Below are positions 1 to 7,985 of a stretch of 64,000 bases of DNA, piece after piece. The DNA comes from Caulifigura coniformis. Lineage in GTDB: Bacteria; Planctomycetota; Planctomycetia; Planctomycetales; Planctomycetaceae. The DNA lies in the NCBI RefSeq assembly GCF_007745175.1, contig NZ_CP036271.1, positions 1,632,154-1,696,153 of the forward strand, read 5' to 3'. Position numbers and translations under genes: made by a program. The notes under the pieces are model-generated. The model was not told where the DNA came from, made no database searches, and saw nothing but the letters and a program-made list of their open reading frames with translations. Position 1 is the first letter of the stretch. The number at the start of each line of letters is the position of its first letter.

Positions 1-994
1 CTTGAGCCACACTCTTCGGCAGACTGACTTCCACCAGCTGGATCTCCGTTCCGCCGATGGAAATGGTCTGATTCAACCGAACCGGCTCCTCGCCCTTCGG
101 CTGCTCAATCGGCGGCAACTGGACCATCGCCCCCTCCTGAACCGATGCCGACGTGAATGGACGAATCCTGACATGCACCTTCCACGCAGGCTCGTCCGGA
201 GAAAGCCAAAGTCCGCGATTGCCGGTCGCGTCCTCGAACCAGTTTGAAACATCGCTCGACTTCCAGGCAAGCCCCTCCGCCCGCACACGTGCCTGGAGCC
301 CCAGAACGCCGAACGACAGGCCCTCCAGCGTCACCTTCGTCCCCTCCATGTACTGCGACTGCGGCAGAGGGCTTCCCATCCACACCGGAGTGTCCGTCTT
401 GAAAAACGGGTTCCTGATCGTCATTTCGATCGGAGCCACCCCCGGATTCCGGTCGAACAGGCCAATCCGAAGTTCCTCATCGCGTCTCGGAACGCAAGTC
501 CACCGCTCCAGCTCGAGTCCTCCACGGCGACGTCCCGAATCCACCTTGTTGGAGAGAAAGGAGAACCCCTTCGAGTCAATCAGTTCGATCTGTTTCCTTC
601 CGAGTGTCGAATCAACCACATAGTCCCCGTTCGAATCGACGGCCCGCAGAAGCAGGTGCGCAGCAGGAACTTCGTCCATTCTGAACCGGTCGAAGATCCC
701 GACGGGCATCATCCCCCCAACGTCCACCTCACGGTCGCGGGGAATCCTCCGCACAAACGTCGGACTGATCCGCCGGACGAACTCCGGTCGCGGATCCTTC
801 GCCGCGTATCGCAGCGGCCCCTCGCCAAGACGCAACAGGCGCACGCGGCGGGCACTCTCCTGGATCGGAACCTCCGCGAGGAATGGCTCCCGGTTCGGCC
901 AGAACGAAACGCTGTTCAGGACCACCACGAAATACGTCGCGGCCAACGCCATCGCGGCCAGCAGGCCGCACCGCTTCCAGTTTTTCCTGCTCAT
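1..994 (-). CDS. Membrane-anchored protein of unknown function (C-terminus outside window)
   Basis: Reading the minus strand from an ATG at 994 gives an open frame that continues past base 1, so at least 331 residues are visible and the C-terminus is missing. Residues 9-27 (starting RCGLLAAMALAATYFVVV) form a single hydrophobic helix after a basic start (MSRKNWKR), which fits a signal anchor; the remainder is polar with beta-rich stretches and no motif I recognise. The composition (G/C at third positions) matches the neighbours, supporting a real gene. An in-frame GTG lies two codons upstream and is an alternative start. It is divergent from the PRPP synthetase gene, with about 110 bases between them. 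Function unknown. Confidence 0.7.
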   Translation of the reverse strand, partial: MSRKNWKRCGLLAAMALAATYFVVVLNSVSFWPNREPFLAEVPIQESARRVRLLRLGEGPLRYAAKDPRPEFVRRISPTFVRRIPRDREVDVGGMMPVGIFDRFRMDEVPAAHLLLRAVDSNGDYVVDSTLGRKQIELIDSKGFSFLSNKVDSGRRRGGLELERWTCVPRRDEELRIGLFDRNPGVAPIEMTIRNPFFKTDTPVWMGSPLPQSQYMEGTKVTLEGLSFGVLGLQARVRAEGLAWKSSDVSNWFEDATGNRGLWLSPDEPAWKVHVRIRPFTSASVQEGAMVQLPPIEQPKGEEPVRLNQTISIGGTEIQLVEVSLPKSVAQ

Positions 995-1104
995 CGACAC
1001 CTGCGTCTGAAAGTCGCGGTGAAGCCCGATTGTCCGGCCCGTTTCCGATTTAAACCCTGCCCCTCTACTATAACCCCGTTCCACCTCTCTCGCCCCTCTG
1101 CCCA

Positions 1105-2118
1105 ATGCCTCCTGCACGTCCGTCCGGTCCTCGCCCCGTCTCCTTCCAGACCGCTCATGGCGAACTCTGCCTGCTCGCCGGCTCGGCGAACACCCAGCTC
1201 GCCAGAAAGATCGCGGCCGAACTCGGCGTCGAGCTCATCCCCTGTGAGGCCCACTACTTCAGCGACGGCAACGTCTTCGTCCGGATCCTCGAAAACGTCC
1301 GCGGACGCGATTGCTTCATCATCCAGGGCGTCCACCAGCCGGTGAACGACAACTTCGTCGAACTCCTCTTCTGGATCGACGCCCTCAGACGCGCCAGCGC
1401 CAACCACGTCACCGCCGTCGTCCCCTATTTCAGCTACGCCAAGGGCGACAAGAAGGATGAGCCCCGCGTTTCGATCCGCGCCCGCGTCTGCGCCGACGCC
1501 ATCCAGGGGGCCGGAGCCGAACGCTGCCTCATGATGGACCTGCATTCCCCGCAGATCCAGGGCTTCTTCCACATCCCTGTGGACCACCTCTACGCCCGCT
1601 ACGTGATGTGCGATCACATCAAGCAGCTCAACATCCCCGATCTCGTCGTCTGCAGCCCCGATATCGGGTTCGCCAAGAACGCCTCCGCCTACGCCAACTA
1701 CCTCGGCGTTCCGGTCGTCATCGGCAACAAAACCCGACGCGACCACTCCGAGCGGGCCGAAGTGCTGGAAGTCATCGGCGACGTGCAGGGCAAGAACGTC
1801 CTCATCACCGACGACTTCACGATCTCCGGCGGAACGCTCATCGCCATGGCCGACGTCCTGGCCGCCCGCGGCGCGAAAGACATCTACGCCGCCGTCTCCC
1901 ACGGAGCGCTGGCCAAAGGCGTCGCCGCCCGGATCGCCGCCAGCCGAATCAAGCTGCTGTTCATGACCGACACCATCGAGCCGCAGCAGGACCCACTCCC
2001 TCCGAACATCTGCATCGTCTCCGTCGCCAAGCTGTTCGCCGAAGCCATCCGCTCCATCCACGACCGCACCAGCGTCAGCCAGCTCTTCCCCGGCGGCCCC
2101 CCCGGAACGCCGCTGTAG
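1105..2118 (+). CDS. prs: Ribose-phosphate pyrophosphokinase (PRPP synthetase), divergent form
   Basis: Makes 5-phosphoribosyl-1-pyrophosphate from ribose 5-phosphate and ATP in the cytoplasm, feeding purine, pyrimidine, NAD, His and Trp synthesis. The 337-residue product has the family signatures in order: FSDGNVFVRI near the N-terminus, YFSYAKGDKKDEPRVSIRA (the flexible-loop region, usually YxxYARQDRK), MDLHSPQIQGFF, a CSPDIGFAKNA segment where most homologues have PDxGGxxRA, and LITDDFTISGGTL where the PRPP-binding loop normally reads VDDxxDTxGT. Two signature loops are therefore altered, so it is a divergent subgroup. The ATG at 1105 adds a Pro-rich leader of about 15 residues before the conserved core. 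Confidence 0.88.
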   Translation: MPPARPSGPRPVSFQTAHGELCLLAGSANTQLARKIAAELGVELIPCEAHYFSDGNVFVRILENVRGRDCFIIQGVHQPVNDNFVELLFWIDALRRASANHVTAVVPYFSYAKGDKKDEPRVSIRARVCADAIQGAGAERCLMMDLHSPQIQGFFHIPVDHLYARYVMCDHIKQLNIPDLVVCSPDIGFAKNASAYANYLGVPVVIGNKTRRDHSERAEVLEVIGDVQGKNVLITDDFTISGGTLIAMADVLAARGAKDIYAAVSHGALAKGVAARIAASRIKLLFMTDTIEPQQDPLPPNICIVSVAKLFAEAIRSIHDRTSVSQLFPGGPPGTPL

Positions 2119-2225
2119 GCGACGAGCCCGCCTGCACGACTTCACATTTGCCTCCCGCTCGGCCAAACTGCCGGCTCGTTCCGTCGATCCCCGACTCCCT
2201 ATCTGGTCGTTGCAGGACGCTTCCC

Positions 2226-2705
2226 ATGGAACTGCTGCAGTCGTTGCTGAACGTCGTCACGTCGCTGCTGTCGTTCCTGGTCGAGGTCGCAAACACCCTC
2301 CTCCCCTGGACGCCCCTCTTCGCCTGGATCGCCTTCTGGCTCCTCGCCGTCAACTGGCTGGCGCTCTGGCCCGTCCTCTTCCAGCGCGGCGGGTGGATCG
2401 GAGTCGCCCTCCTCTTTGCCATGGTCGTCCTCGTCTGGAGCGTCATCGCTCCCCCGCCCGATGGCGTCCATCACATCCTCGGACTGAACGTCAGCAACAT
2501 CACCGGCAAGTTCGCCTATACGACAGCCCTCACCTTCATCGCCTTCCTCTGTGGAACCGCCCAGCTCAACGGCTTCTGCAAGTCGCTCATTCGCTTTGAT
2601 GAGCCAGCCCTCGCCGAAGCCCATGCCTCGCACGGCGATGCCCACGGACATGGCGACGACCACGGCCACGCCGCACATCTCGCGGTTCATCACGACCACC
2701 ACTGA
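2226..2705 (+). CDS. Small multi-pass membrane protein with His-rich C-terminal tail
   Basis: A 159-residue protein starting at ATG 2226. It is strongly hydrophobic, with about four predicted membrane segments (from LLNVVTSLLSFLVEV through WIGVALLFAMVVLVWSVI and YTTALTFIAFLCGTA), and ends in a His/Asp/Gly-rich tail (HGDAHGHGDDHGHAAH, then HHDHH). Such tails often bind divalent metals, which is inference here. It lies about 107 bases after prs on the same strand. No family recognised; its codon use matches the neighbours and the hydrophobic pattern supports a real gene. Confidence 0.7.
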   Translation: MELLQSLLNVVTSLLSFLVEVANTLLPWTPLFAWIAFWLLAVNWLALWPVLFQRGGWIGVALLFAMVVLVWSVIAPPPDGVHHILGLNVSNITGKFAYTTALTFIAFLCGTAQLNGFCKSLIRFDEPALAEAHASHGDAHGHGDDHGHAAHLAVHHDHH

Positions 2706-2775
2706 TCACCGTCGGCCGGACTCTCCCGGCCTGCAGTCTTCAGATGTCTGATCTCACATTCCGGCGGGCCCGCCT

Positions 2776-3450
2776 GTGAATGCCTGGCTCGAACCCGAAA
2801 GGCTGGAACAGGGCTACGTGATCGTCCTGCCCGGCATCGAAGGGCGCAGCTTCCTCAATCGCGGAATCGCAGCCGGCCTGGTCGACGGCGGAGTTCCCTA
2901 CGGGATCGAGATCTACGACTGGACCGATGGCCCCCTCTGGGCCATCTACAACCTCCGCAGCCGCAAGCTCCACGCACGGCAGGCGCTGATCCTGAAAGAG
3001 AAGATCCTCGCCTATCGGGCGGAGCACCCCGGCCGTCCTGTCTATCTGGTCGGCCACTCTGGCGGAGGCGCCCTCTCGCTGCTGGCTGCCGAAGGTCTGC
3101 CGGAAGGAACGGGCGTCACCGGCATCGTGATGATCGTCCCCGCCATTTCCCCCGGGTTCCCTCTCGAACGAGCCCTCGCCCACGTCGAACAGGGCATCTG
3201 GAACTACCGCTCCATCGGTGACATCGTCTACCTCGGCGCCCTGACGACGCTCTTCGGCACCGTCGATGGCAGACACGCCCCCGCGGCCGGCGCCGTCGGG
3301 TTCGCCCGTCCGGCCGATCCCCGACTCCAGGAGATTGCGTTTCGCCTCGAAATGCTCCGCGACTGGAACACCGGCGGGCATCTCTCCTGCACAAACCGGG
3401 CGTTTATCCGGAAGTGGATCGCGCCGCTGCTGCTCACGCACAGCGGCTGA
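2776..3450 (+). CDS. Alpha/beta hydrolase, putative
   Basis: A 224-residue cytoplasmic protein (no signal peptide) starting at GTG 2776. The nucleophile elbow GHSGGG (Ser about residue 95) follows the beta strand PVYLVG; an early VIVLPGIEG strand supplies the usual oxyanion region, and a His near residue 202 (GGHLSC) is a plausible catalytic base. This fits a serine hydrolase of the alpha/beta fold; the substrate is unknown. It is followed 117 bases later by lpxB on the same strand. GTG was chosen because no in-frame ATG lies upstream before the preceding gene. Confidence 0.75.
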   Translation: MNAWLEPERLEQGYVIVLPGIEGRSFLNRGIAAGLVDGGVPYGIEIYDWTDGPLWAIYNLRSRKLHARQALILKEKILAYRAEHPGRPVYLVGHSGGGALSLLAAEGLPEGTGVTGIVMIVPAISPGFPLERALAHVEQGIWNYRSIGDIVYLGALTTLFGTVDGRHAPAAGAVGFARPADPRLQEIAFRLEMLRDWNTGGHLSCTNRAFIRKWIAPLLLTHSG

Positions 3451-3567
3451 ATCGCCCCGAAGCCCCCGCCTTCCCACGCCGCAGTCAGCGACTGATCTTG
3501 ACTCATCTCCCCGTTTTGCCGGACGTTTCCCCTCCCGTTCACGACAAAGTCGCGGAGAGTCCCGGCC

Positions 3568-4725
3568 ATGCACGTCTTCTTTTCCGTCGGTGAACCGAGT
3601 GCCGATCAGCACGGCGCTCACCTCATCGCTGAATTGCGCCGCCGCGACCCGTCCATCCACTGCTCCGGATTCGGCGGCCCTCTCATGGAGAAGGCCGGCT
3701 TCGACTCGCTCTTCCGACTCACCGACATGGCCGTCATGGGAGTGACCGAAGTCCTCCCCATGATCCCCCGGTTCTATTCCCAGTACCTCCGCGCAAAGCA
3801 GTTCCTCCGGGCAGCCCGGCCCGATGTCTGCGTCCTGATCGATTTTCCCGGCTTCAACTGGTGGATCGCCAGCGCCGCAAAGGAAGCTGGCATCGAGGTC
3901 ATCTACTACTGCCCGCCGCAGATGTGGGCCTGGGCCGGCTGGCGGATCCGCAAGATGCGCCGCCTCGTCGACCGCGTCCTCTCGGTCCTCCCCTTCGAGG
4001 CCGACTGGTACAACGACCGCGGCATGCCGGCCGAGTATGTCGGCCACCCCTTCTACGACGAGGTCGCCGAACGACCTCTCGACCGCGAGGTCTGCCGCCG
4101 CCTCGAACGCTCCGCTCCGCGACGCTGCGCCATCCTTCCCGGATCACGAAACCAGGAAGTCCGCCGCAACTTCCCCATGATGCTCGACGTCGTCGAGCGC
4201 CTCGCGCGAAAGCACCCCGACGTCCGCTTTCCCGTCGCCTGCTTCAGGCAGTCCCAGCGCCAGTTCTGTGAGAACGTCCTCCGCGAAGATGGACGAGAGC
4301 TGCCTGTCGACTTCTGCCTCGGCGAAACGTCCGAGATCATCGCGACGGCCGACTGCATCCTCATGGTCTCCGGCTCCGTCAGCCTGGAAGTCCTCTCCCG
4401 CGGGAAGCCGGCGACGGCGATGTACCGCTGTTCCCCATCGATGTACCTGCTCGGCCGGTTCCTCGGACAGTGCGACTACATGTCGCTGCCGAACATGATG
4501 GTCAACCGCCCGCTCATGCCCGAGTTCCCGCTGGCCCGGCACTCCGATGCCAACGTGACGAAGATCACCGCGGAACTCGATCGCTGGCTGTCCGACCCCG
4601 TCGCACTTCAGCGCACCGCGAGCGAAATGCGCGAGCTCGCCGCAGTCGCTGCCACCCGCGGCGGAATCTCCCGAGCCGTTGACTCCCTCCTGCGCTCCAG
4701 CAACTCCACCGCACGCGCCGCCTAG
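3568..4725 (+). CDS. lpxB: Lipid-A-disaccharide synthase
   Basis: Condenses UDP-2,3-diacylglucosamine with lipid X to form the lipid A disaccharide at the inner face of the cytoplasmic membrane (GT19). The 385-residue length is typical. Visible signatures are SVGEPSADQHGAHL at the N-terminus (family GExSGDxxGA), the FRLTDMAVMGVTEVL block, DFPGFN, the PPQMWAWAGWR segment (family PSVWAWR), the LPFEADWY block, GHPFYDEV and the C-domain LPGSRNQEVRRNFP donor-binding motif. Its presence agrees with lipid A genes known in many planctomycetes. The start ATG 3568 is the first residue of the conserved MxVFxSxGE block. Confidence 0.93.
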   Translation: MHVFFSVGEPSADQHGAHLIAELRRRDPSIHCSGFGGPLMEKAGFDSLFRLTDMAVMGVTEVLPMIPRFYSQYLRAKQFLRAARPDVCVLIDFPGFNWWIASAAKEAGIEVIYYCPPQMWAWAGWRIRKMRRLVDRVLSVLPFEADWYNDRGMPAEYVGHPFYDEVAERPLDREVCRRLERSAPRRCAILPGSRNQEVRRNFPMMLDVVERLARKHPDVRFPVACFRQSQRQFCENVLREDGRELPVDFCLGETSEIIATADCILMVSGSVSLEVLSRGKPATAMYRCSPSMYLLGRFLGQCDYMSLPNMMVNRPLMPEFPLARHSDANVTKITAELDRWLSDPVALQRTASEMRELAAVAATRGGISRAVDSLLRSSNSTARAA

Positions 4726-4727
4726 TC

Positions 4728-4818
4728 GTGAGCGGCAAGGCGCTAGCCGCCGGTCGGTGAACAATTGGTTCTCCAACGTTCCGAGAGAGTTTCCTGGAAG
4801 CCGCAAGCGTTCCCAGCG
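4728..4818. repeat. Dispersed intergenic repeat family A, copy 1
   Basis: Begins GTGAGCGGCAAGGCGCTAGC and continues CGCCGGTC, three bases after the lpxB stop. The same 28-base core occurs exactly at 18194-18221 and at 29104-29131 apart from the leading bases, and weaker similarity (TTGGTT, TCCAA, TTTCCTGGAAGCCGC, CCAGCG) extends for about 90 bases compared with the 18 kb copy. The core contains complementary arms GCGGC and GCCGC. All three copies are intergenic. Confidence 0.85.
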
Positions 4819-4846
4819 CCCCTCAAGGTGGTGCCGCCTGCCCGGG

Positions 4847-4870
4847 GGTGGCACTGGCTCCGCCAGTGCA
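4847..4870. repeat. Hairpin repeat family B (GGCACTGGC type), copy 1
   Basis: GCACTGGC (4851-4858), a three-base loop TCC, then GCCAGTGC (4862-4869): perfect 8-base arms, preceded by GGGTG. A second member with a longer loop, also preceded by GGG, is at 12330-12359. It lies between the convergent lpxB and M24-like genes and could also act as a transcription barrier, although no T-run follows. Confidence 0.75.
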
Positions 4871-4885
4871 ATCGAAGCGAACCCC

Positions 4886-6055
4886 TTAACCCGGCTGCGG
4901 AGTCTCACGACACAGAATCGCCGGCTGCGGCACCGGATCGTTCTTCACGGCAATCGGAAGCGTCGGCCAGCTGTCCGTCTGCGTCAGCATCTCGACGCGC
5001 CCCTCACGAACCAGCACCGTATCTCCCACGGCCGAAGAGCGCACCGAAGGATGCCAGAAAATCGCCGAACCTGCCGGCAACTGGCGCTCGCTCCGCGGAA
5101 CAATCAGGTGCTCCACCGGCGCATACCCGATCACTTCCCCCTGCTCGGCCGCGCGCCACTCTTCCGCTTCGCCGAACTTCTCATAGATCCGCGCAATCCG
5201 TGTCCACACATCGCCCAGCGACCAGTGGGCCCGGCTGAAATAGATACCCGTCGCCTGCACCAGGCTGGCATGCTGATGCCAGTCCAGCAGCTCCTGCGGA
5301 GGACTGTTGAAACAGACGGTCCGCGCGACGCCCACATGCAGACCGTGACGCCGCCCCACGGCGCTCAGCGTCACGAAACGTTCAATTCGGTCGTGCCCGT
5401 ACGCCCAGTGCCGATAGCGCCGGCCCTGCCCGTCCGCCATCACCTGGATTGTCGCCGGAGTAATCTCCCGCTTCATCATCCGATGCGCCAGCTGGCCCGC
5501 CACCTCCGCCTCTGTCTCGCCCAGCGAGCAGTTCCTCGCGGCCGCTTCCACGCAGTGCGCCAGGTCGTGGCCCAGCGAGCGCAATCGGGCGTGATCGTTG
5601 CTCGCCAGGGAAATCCGAAAGTCCGCCAGATCCGCATTCGTGCTTTGACCGGGCGACGTGTCGTCCGCAAACGACCTCCCGCGGCACAGATCCTGGCACA
5701 GAACCGAAACATCCTCGGTCCACGGACGCTCTTTCAGCTGGAAGCCGAGGCCCCCCAGTTCATGATCGAAGATCTGCCCCGAGTCGGCCGAGTTGCACAG
5801 CACCAGCCGCGCTTCCGGTGTCACGAACAGCGCCGCCGTCGTCCGCGAGCTTCCCCGGCGCGTGTTGTCTCCTCCGAACGTCAGCCACGCAAAGTTTTCC
5901 GGCCGTAGAAGAAGCAACCCCTGAAGATTGCGAAGCGCCAGATACTCGACCAACAATTCGTGACGACGCTCGACCTCGCGAACGCGATCAGGATCGATGG
6001 CCTGCAGCTCGGCGGCCGAGATCGGTTCGAGGACGGAGGGACGCGTCGGCGACAT
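4886..6055 (-). CDS. M24 (Xaa-Pro aminopeptidase/creatinase-like) family protein, metal ligands not evident
   Basis: A 389-residue protein starting at ATG 6055. The N-terminal half resembles the creatinase N-domain (RPENFAWLTFGGDN, LFVTPEARLVLC), the C-terminal half the pita-bread fold (AAARNCSLGETEAEVAGQL, then LHVGVARTV, then VRSSAVGDTVLV). Active M24 enzymes carry Asp, Asp, His, Glu, Glu metal ligands in a fixed order; I do not see the paired Asp motif, the GHGIG-type His motif or the terminal Glu in this translation. It may be a non-catalytic relative. It is cytoplasmic (no signal peptide) and convergent with lpxB. Confidence 0.72.
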   Translation of the reverse strand: MSPTRPSVLEPISAAELQAIDPDRVREVERRHELLVEYLALRNLQGLLLLRPENFAWLTFGGDNTRRGSSRTTAALFVTPEARLVLCNSADSGQIFDHELGGLGFQLKERPWTEDVSVLCQDLCRGRSFADDTSPGQSTNADLADFRISLASNDHARLRSLGHDLAHCVEAAARNCSLGETEAEVAGQLAHRMMKREITPATIQVMADGQGRRYRHWAYGHDRIERFVTLSAVGRRHGLHVGVARTVCFNSPPQELLDWHQHASLVQATGIYFSRAHWSLGDVWTRIARIYEKFGEAEEWRAAEQGEVIGYAPVEHLIVPRSERQLPAGSAIFWHPSVRSSAVGDTVLVREGRVEMLTQTDSWPTLPIAVKNDPVPQPAILCRETPQPG

Positions 6056-6193
6056 CGCAAACGGGGAAAGGTCGGAGGCCTGAGGGCCAATGTCGTTCCG
6101 TTGCCACCTTCTGGAGCGAACATCCTGTCAACGCCGACTCGATCATACCAGACCGACGCAGGCCGCGACGCCTCTTCCTGAGAGAAATCTCCA

Positions 6194-6685
6194 ATGGCCA
6201 GGCACGAATCCGACCGCGAAGACCTCTTTGCCGAATTGGCCGCGCTCTCCCCTCGCGTCGAGTTCCAACCCGGTCAGTCTCAACGATCCGTCTGTGCCGG
6301 ACGCAGGGAATCGACCGGCGGCTGGTCCCTGTTCTTCGGCCCCGACGAGGTCTACCACTTTGACCGCGACGGCCGCCTCCGACGCGCCTACGTCGACGGT
6401 TTTCTCTATCGCAGCGAGGGCCGGACCCTCTCACGGCTCCGCCGTCAGCGTTCCCAGACCGAAACCACGCTCCTGCGGCACGACCTGACCGTCGAAGAAC
6501 TCCCGCAGTTCCTCACTCGAATGCACACCATGCTGAACGCCCTTTCCGGGGAGATTCGAGGTTCCCAACTGAGAATCCAGCGTGTCTCCCCCCCCGATGG
6601 CAATGTCGTGCAGCAGCTGGAACAGGCCCTCGGCCTCGCCCTCGCCGCCGATCCGCCTCTCGCCCCTGCACTCCGAGGCCCATGA
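6194..6685 (+). CDS. Conserved hypothetical protein
   Basis: A 163-residue soluble protein starting at ATG 6194, preceded by GAGAG. It has a mixed alpha/beta pattern (GWSLFFGPDEVYHFDRDGRL, then an Arg-rich middle, then an amphipathic helix VVQQLEQALGLALA). No family recognised. Its stop overlaps an upstream ATG of the metW frame (ATGA), and metW proper starts 77 bases on, so the two are probably co-transcribed. Confidence 0.65.
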   Translation: MARHESDREDLFAELAALSPRVEFQPGQSQRSVCAGRRESTGGWSLFFGPDEVYHFDRDGRLRRAYVDGFLYRSEGRTLSRLRRQRSQTETTLLRHDLTVEELPQFLTRMHTMLNALSGEIRGSQLRIQRVSPPDGNVVQQLEQALGLALAADPPLAPALRGP

Positions 6686-6762
6686 CCCGCGAGGCCCATG
6701 ACCCGCGGGGAGCGCCGGCCGGAACTCGCCACGCCTTCCCGCCCCGCTATCATCGTCCTGCC

Positions 6763-7464
6763 ATGTGTGCCAAGCGAATCTTCCTCCCCGACCCCCGCGA
6801 CATCCTCGCCGACGACCTGCTCATGCAGCAGATCGAGACCGGCAGCCGCGTGCTCGACCTCGGCTGTGGCGATGGCCGACTCCTGGCCCGCCTCCGTGAT
6901 GAACGCGGATGCTCCGTCATGGGCGTTGAGAGGGATGAAGATTTCCTCGTCGCCGCCATCGAGAAGGGGCTCCCGATCATTCGGGCCGACCTCAACGTCG
7001 AACTCAGCGACATCCCGGACCGCGCCTTCGACTTCGCCGTCCTCAGCCAGACCCTGCAGCAGGTCAGTCGTCCCAAGCAGCTCCTCAATGAAATCTTCCG
7101 GATCGCCCGGAGAGCCCTCGTCGTCGTCCCCAACTTCGGCCACTGGAAAGTCCGCCTCCAGGTCGCCTGGGCCGGCCGAGCACCGGTCACCGACTCCCTT
7201 CCCTACGAATGGTTCGAATCGCCGAACGTCCACTTCCTGACGCTGCGCGATTTCCGTGAGCTGGCGGGCCGCGGCAACTTCCGCATCGTGAAAGAGCTGC
7301 CGATCATCGGCGGTCGTGCCGTCGACCGCGCCTGGGGAGCCAACCTCCGCGCGCACAGCGCCCTCTACGTCCTCGAACGATCCGATCGTCCCGACGAGAA
7401 AGCCGCCATCACCTCGGCCCCCGTTTTCGAGGCAGGAACGGCGGCTCCCACCGCGTCGAACTAG
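6763..7464 (+). CDS. metW: MetW-family SAM-dependent methyltransferase-like protein
   Basis: MetW proteins accompany MetX (homoserine O-acyltransferase) in methionine synthesis. The 233-residue product has the SAM-binding motif VLDLGCGDGRL at about residues 30-40, the MetW hallmark LSQTLQQVSRPKQLL, then VVVPNFGHWKVRLQ, GRAPVTDSLPYEWF, and SPNVHFLTLRDFREL, all in the order expected of the family. I prefer ATG 6763 (MCAKRIFLPDPRDIL) because the 27 residues encoded from the upstream ATG at 6682 are unlike MetW; that ATG overlaps the preceding stop, so a longer form cannot be excluded. No metX lies nearby. Confidence 0.87.
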   Translation: MCAKRIFLPDPRDILADDLLMQQIETGSRVLDLGCGDGRLLARLRDERGCSVMGVERDEDFLVAAIEKGLPIIRADLNVELSDIPDRAFDFAVLSQTLQQVSRPKQLLNEIFRIARRALVVVPNFGHWKVRLQVAWAGRAPVTDSLPYEWFESPNVHFLTLRDFRELAGRGNFRIVKELPIIGGRAVDRAWGANLRAHSALYVLERSDRPDEKAAITSAPVFEAGTAAPTASN

Positions 7465-7658
7465 ATCCGGTCCTTGCCAAAAGGAGCGGTCGAAAGCTCA
7501 CGCTGCTGCGGAGCCAGGCGGACACATTTGCCGTCCACTTCGAGCGAACGCCCCTCGTCGTCTCCGGCCTTCGCCTGCGCCGTCAGTTGGAACCGCTTGA
7601 GCATTTCGACGCGGATGATCGCGCTGTCGAACTCCGTTTTCCGGCTGTTCGTTTCCAT
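7461..7658 (-). CDS. Small conserved-looking hypothetical protein
   Basis: A 65-residue protein beginning METNSRKTEFDSAIIRVEML. The start is fixed by a strong ribosome-binding site, AAGGAGAGAGCC, directly before ATG 7658. The product is soluble and charged, with an amphipathic N-terminal helix; nothing recognisable. Its TAG stop overlaps the metW TAG stop from the opposite strand (convergent, 4-base overlap). Function unknown. Confidence 0.6.
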   Translation of the reverse strand: METNSRKTEFDSAIIRVEMLKRFQLTAQAKAGDDEGRSLEVDGKCVRLAPQQRELSTAPFGKDRI

Positions 7659-7985
7659 GGCTCTCTCCTTCTTGAAGCCAGATCGCGGATCAATCACCAC
7701 CAAAGAGGGTTTTCACTCGCCCAATGGCACTTGTCTCGAGCAGGCATGCTGCGCAGAATACGCCAGCTCTCGCGATCGGGCTGCACTCCGGTCTAACGTC
7801 AATACTACTTCCCGACGTTTCGGCCTGTCACGCAAAATCCGCCGAAGTCCGTCTCGCACGAATAGCCGCTTCCCGATAGAACCCCCTCCGCGTTGCGGAC
7901 GAGGGACTCGGAAACCGCAGCGAGACGTTTCGGCCGACGCAGGATCGCGTCGGACATCCTTCCGCAAGGAAAGGTGCCCTGCAGC
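7659..7985. promoter_or_regulatory. Divergent intergenic region with a repeated 12-mer
   Basis: This 327-base gap separates the small minus-strand gene from the secreted peptidase-like gene and must carry both promoters. The 12-mer GACGTTTCGGCC occurs twice in the same orientation, at 7814-7825 and 7924-7935, 110 bases apart; this could be a protein-binding site. AAGGAAAGG before 7986 is the ribosome-binding site of the next gene. I could not place convincing -35/-10 boxes. Confidence 0.4.

Noticed and set aside
991-2166. Long minus-strand frame of 391 codons opposite the PRPP synthetase gene
   Set aside because: Its translation is Gly/Asp/Val-rich without recognisable motifs, and the opposite strand encodes a clear family; it is an antisense frame kept open by GC-rich codons.
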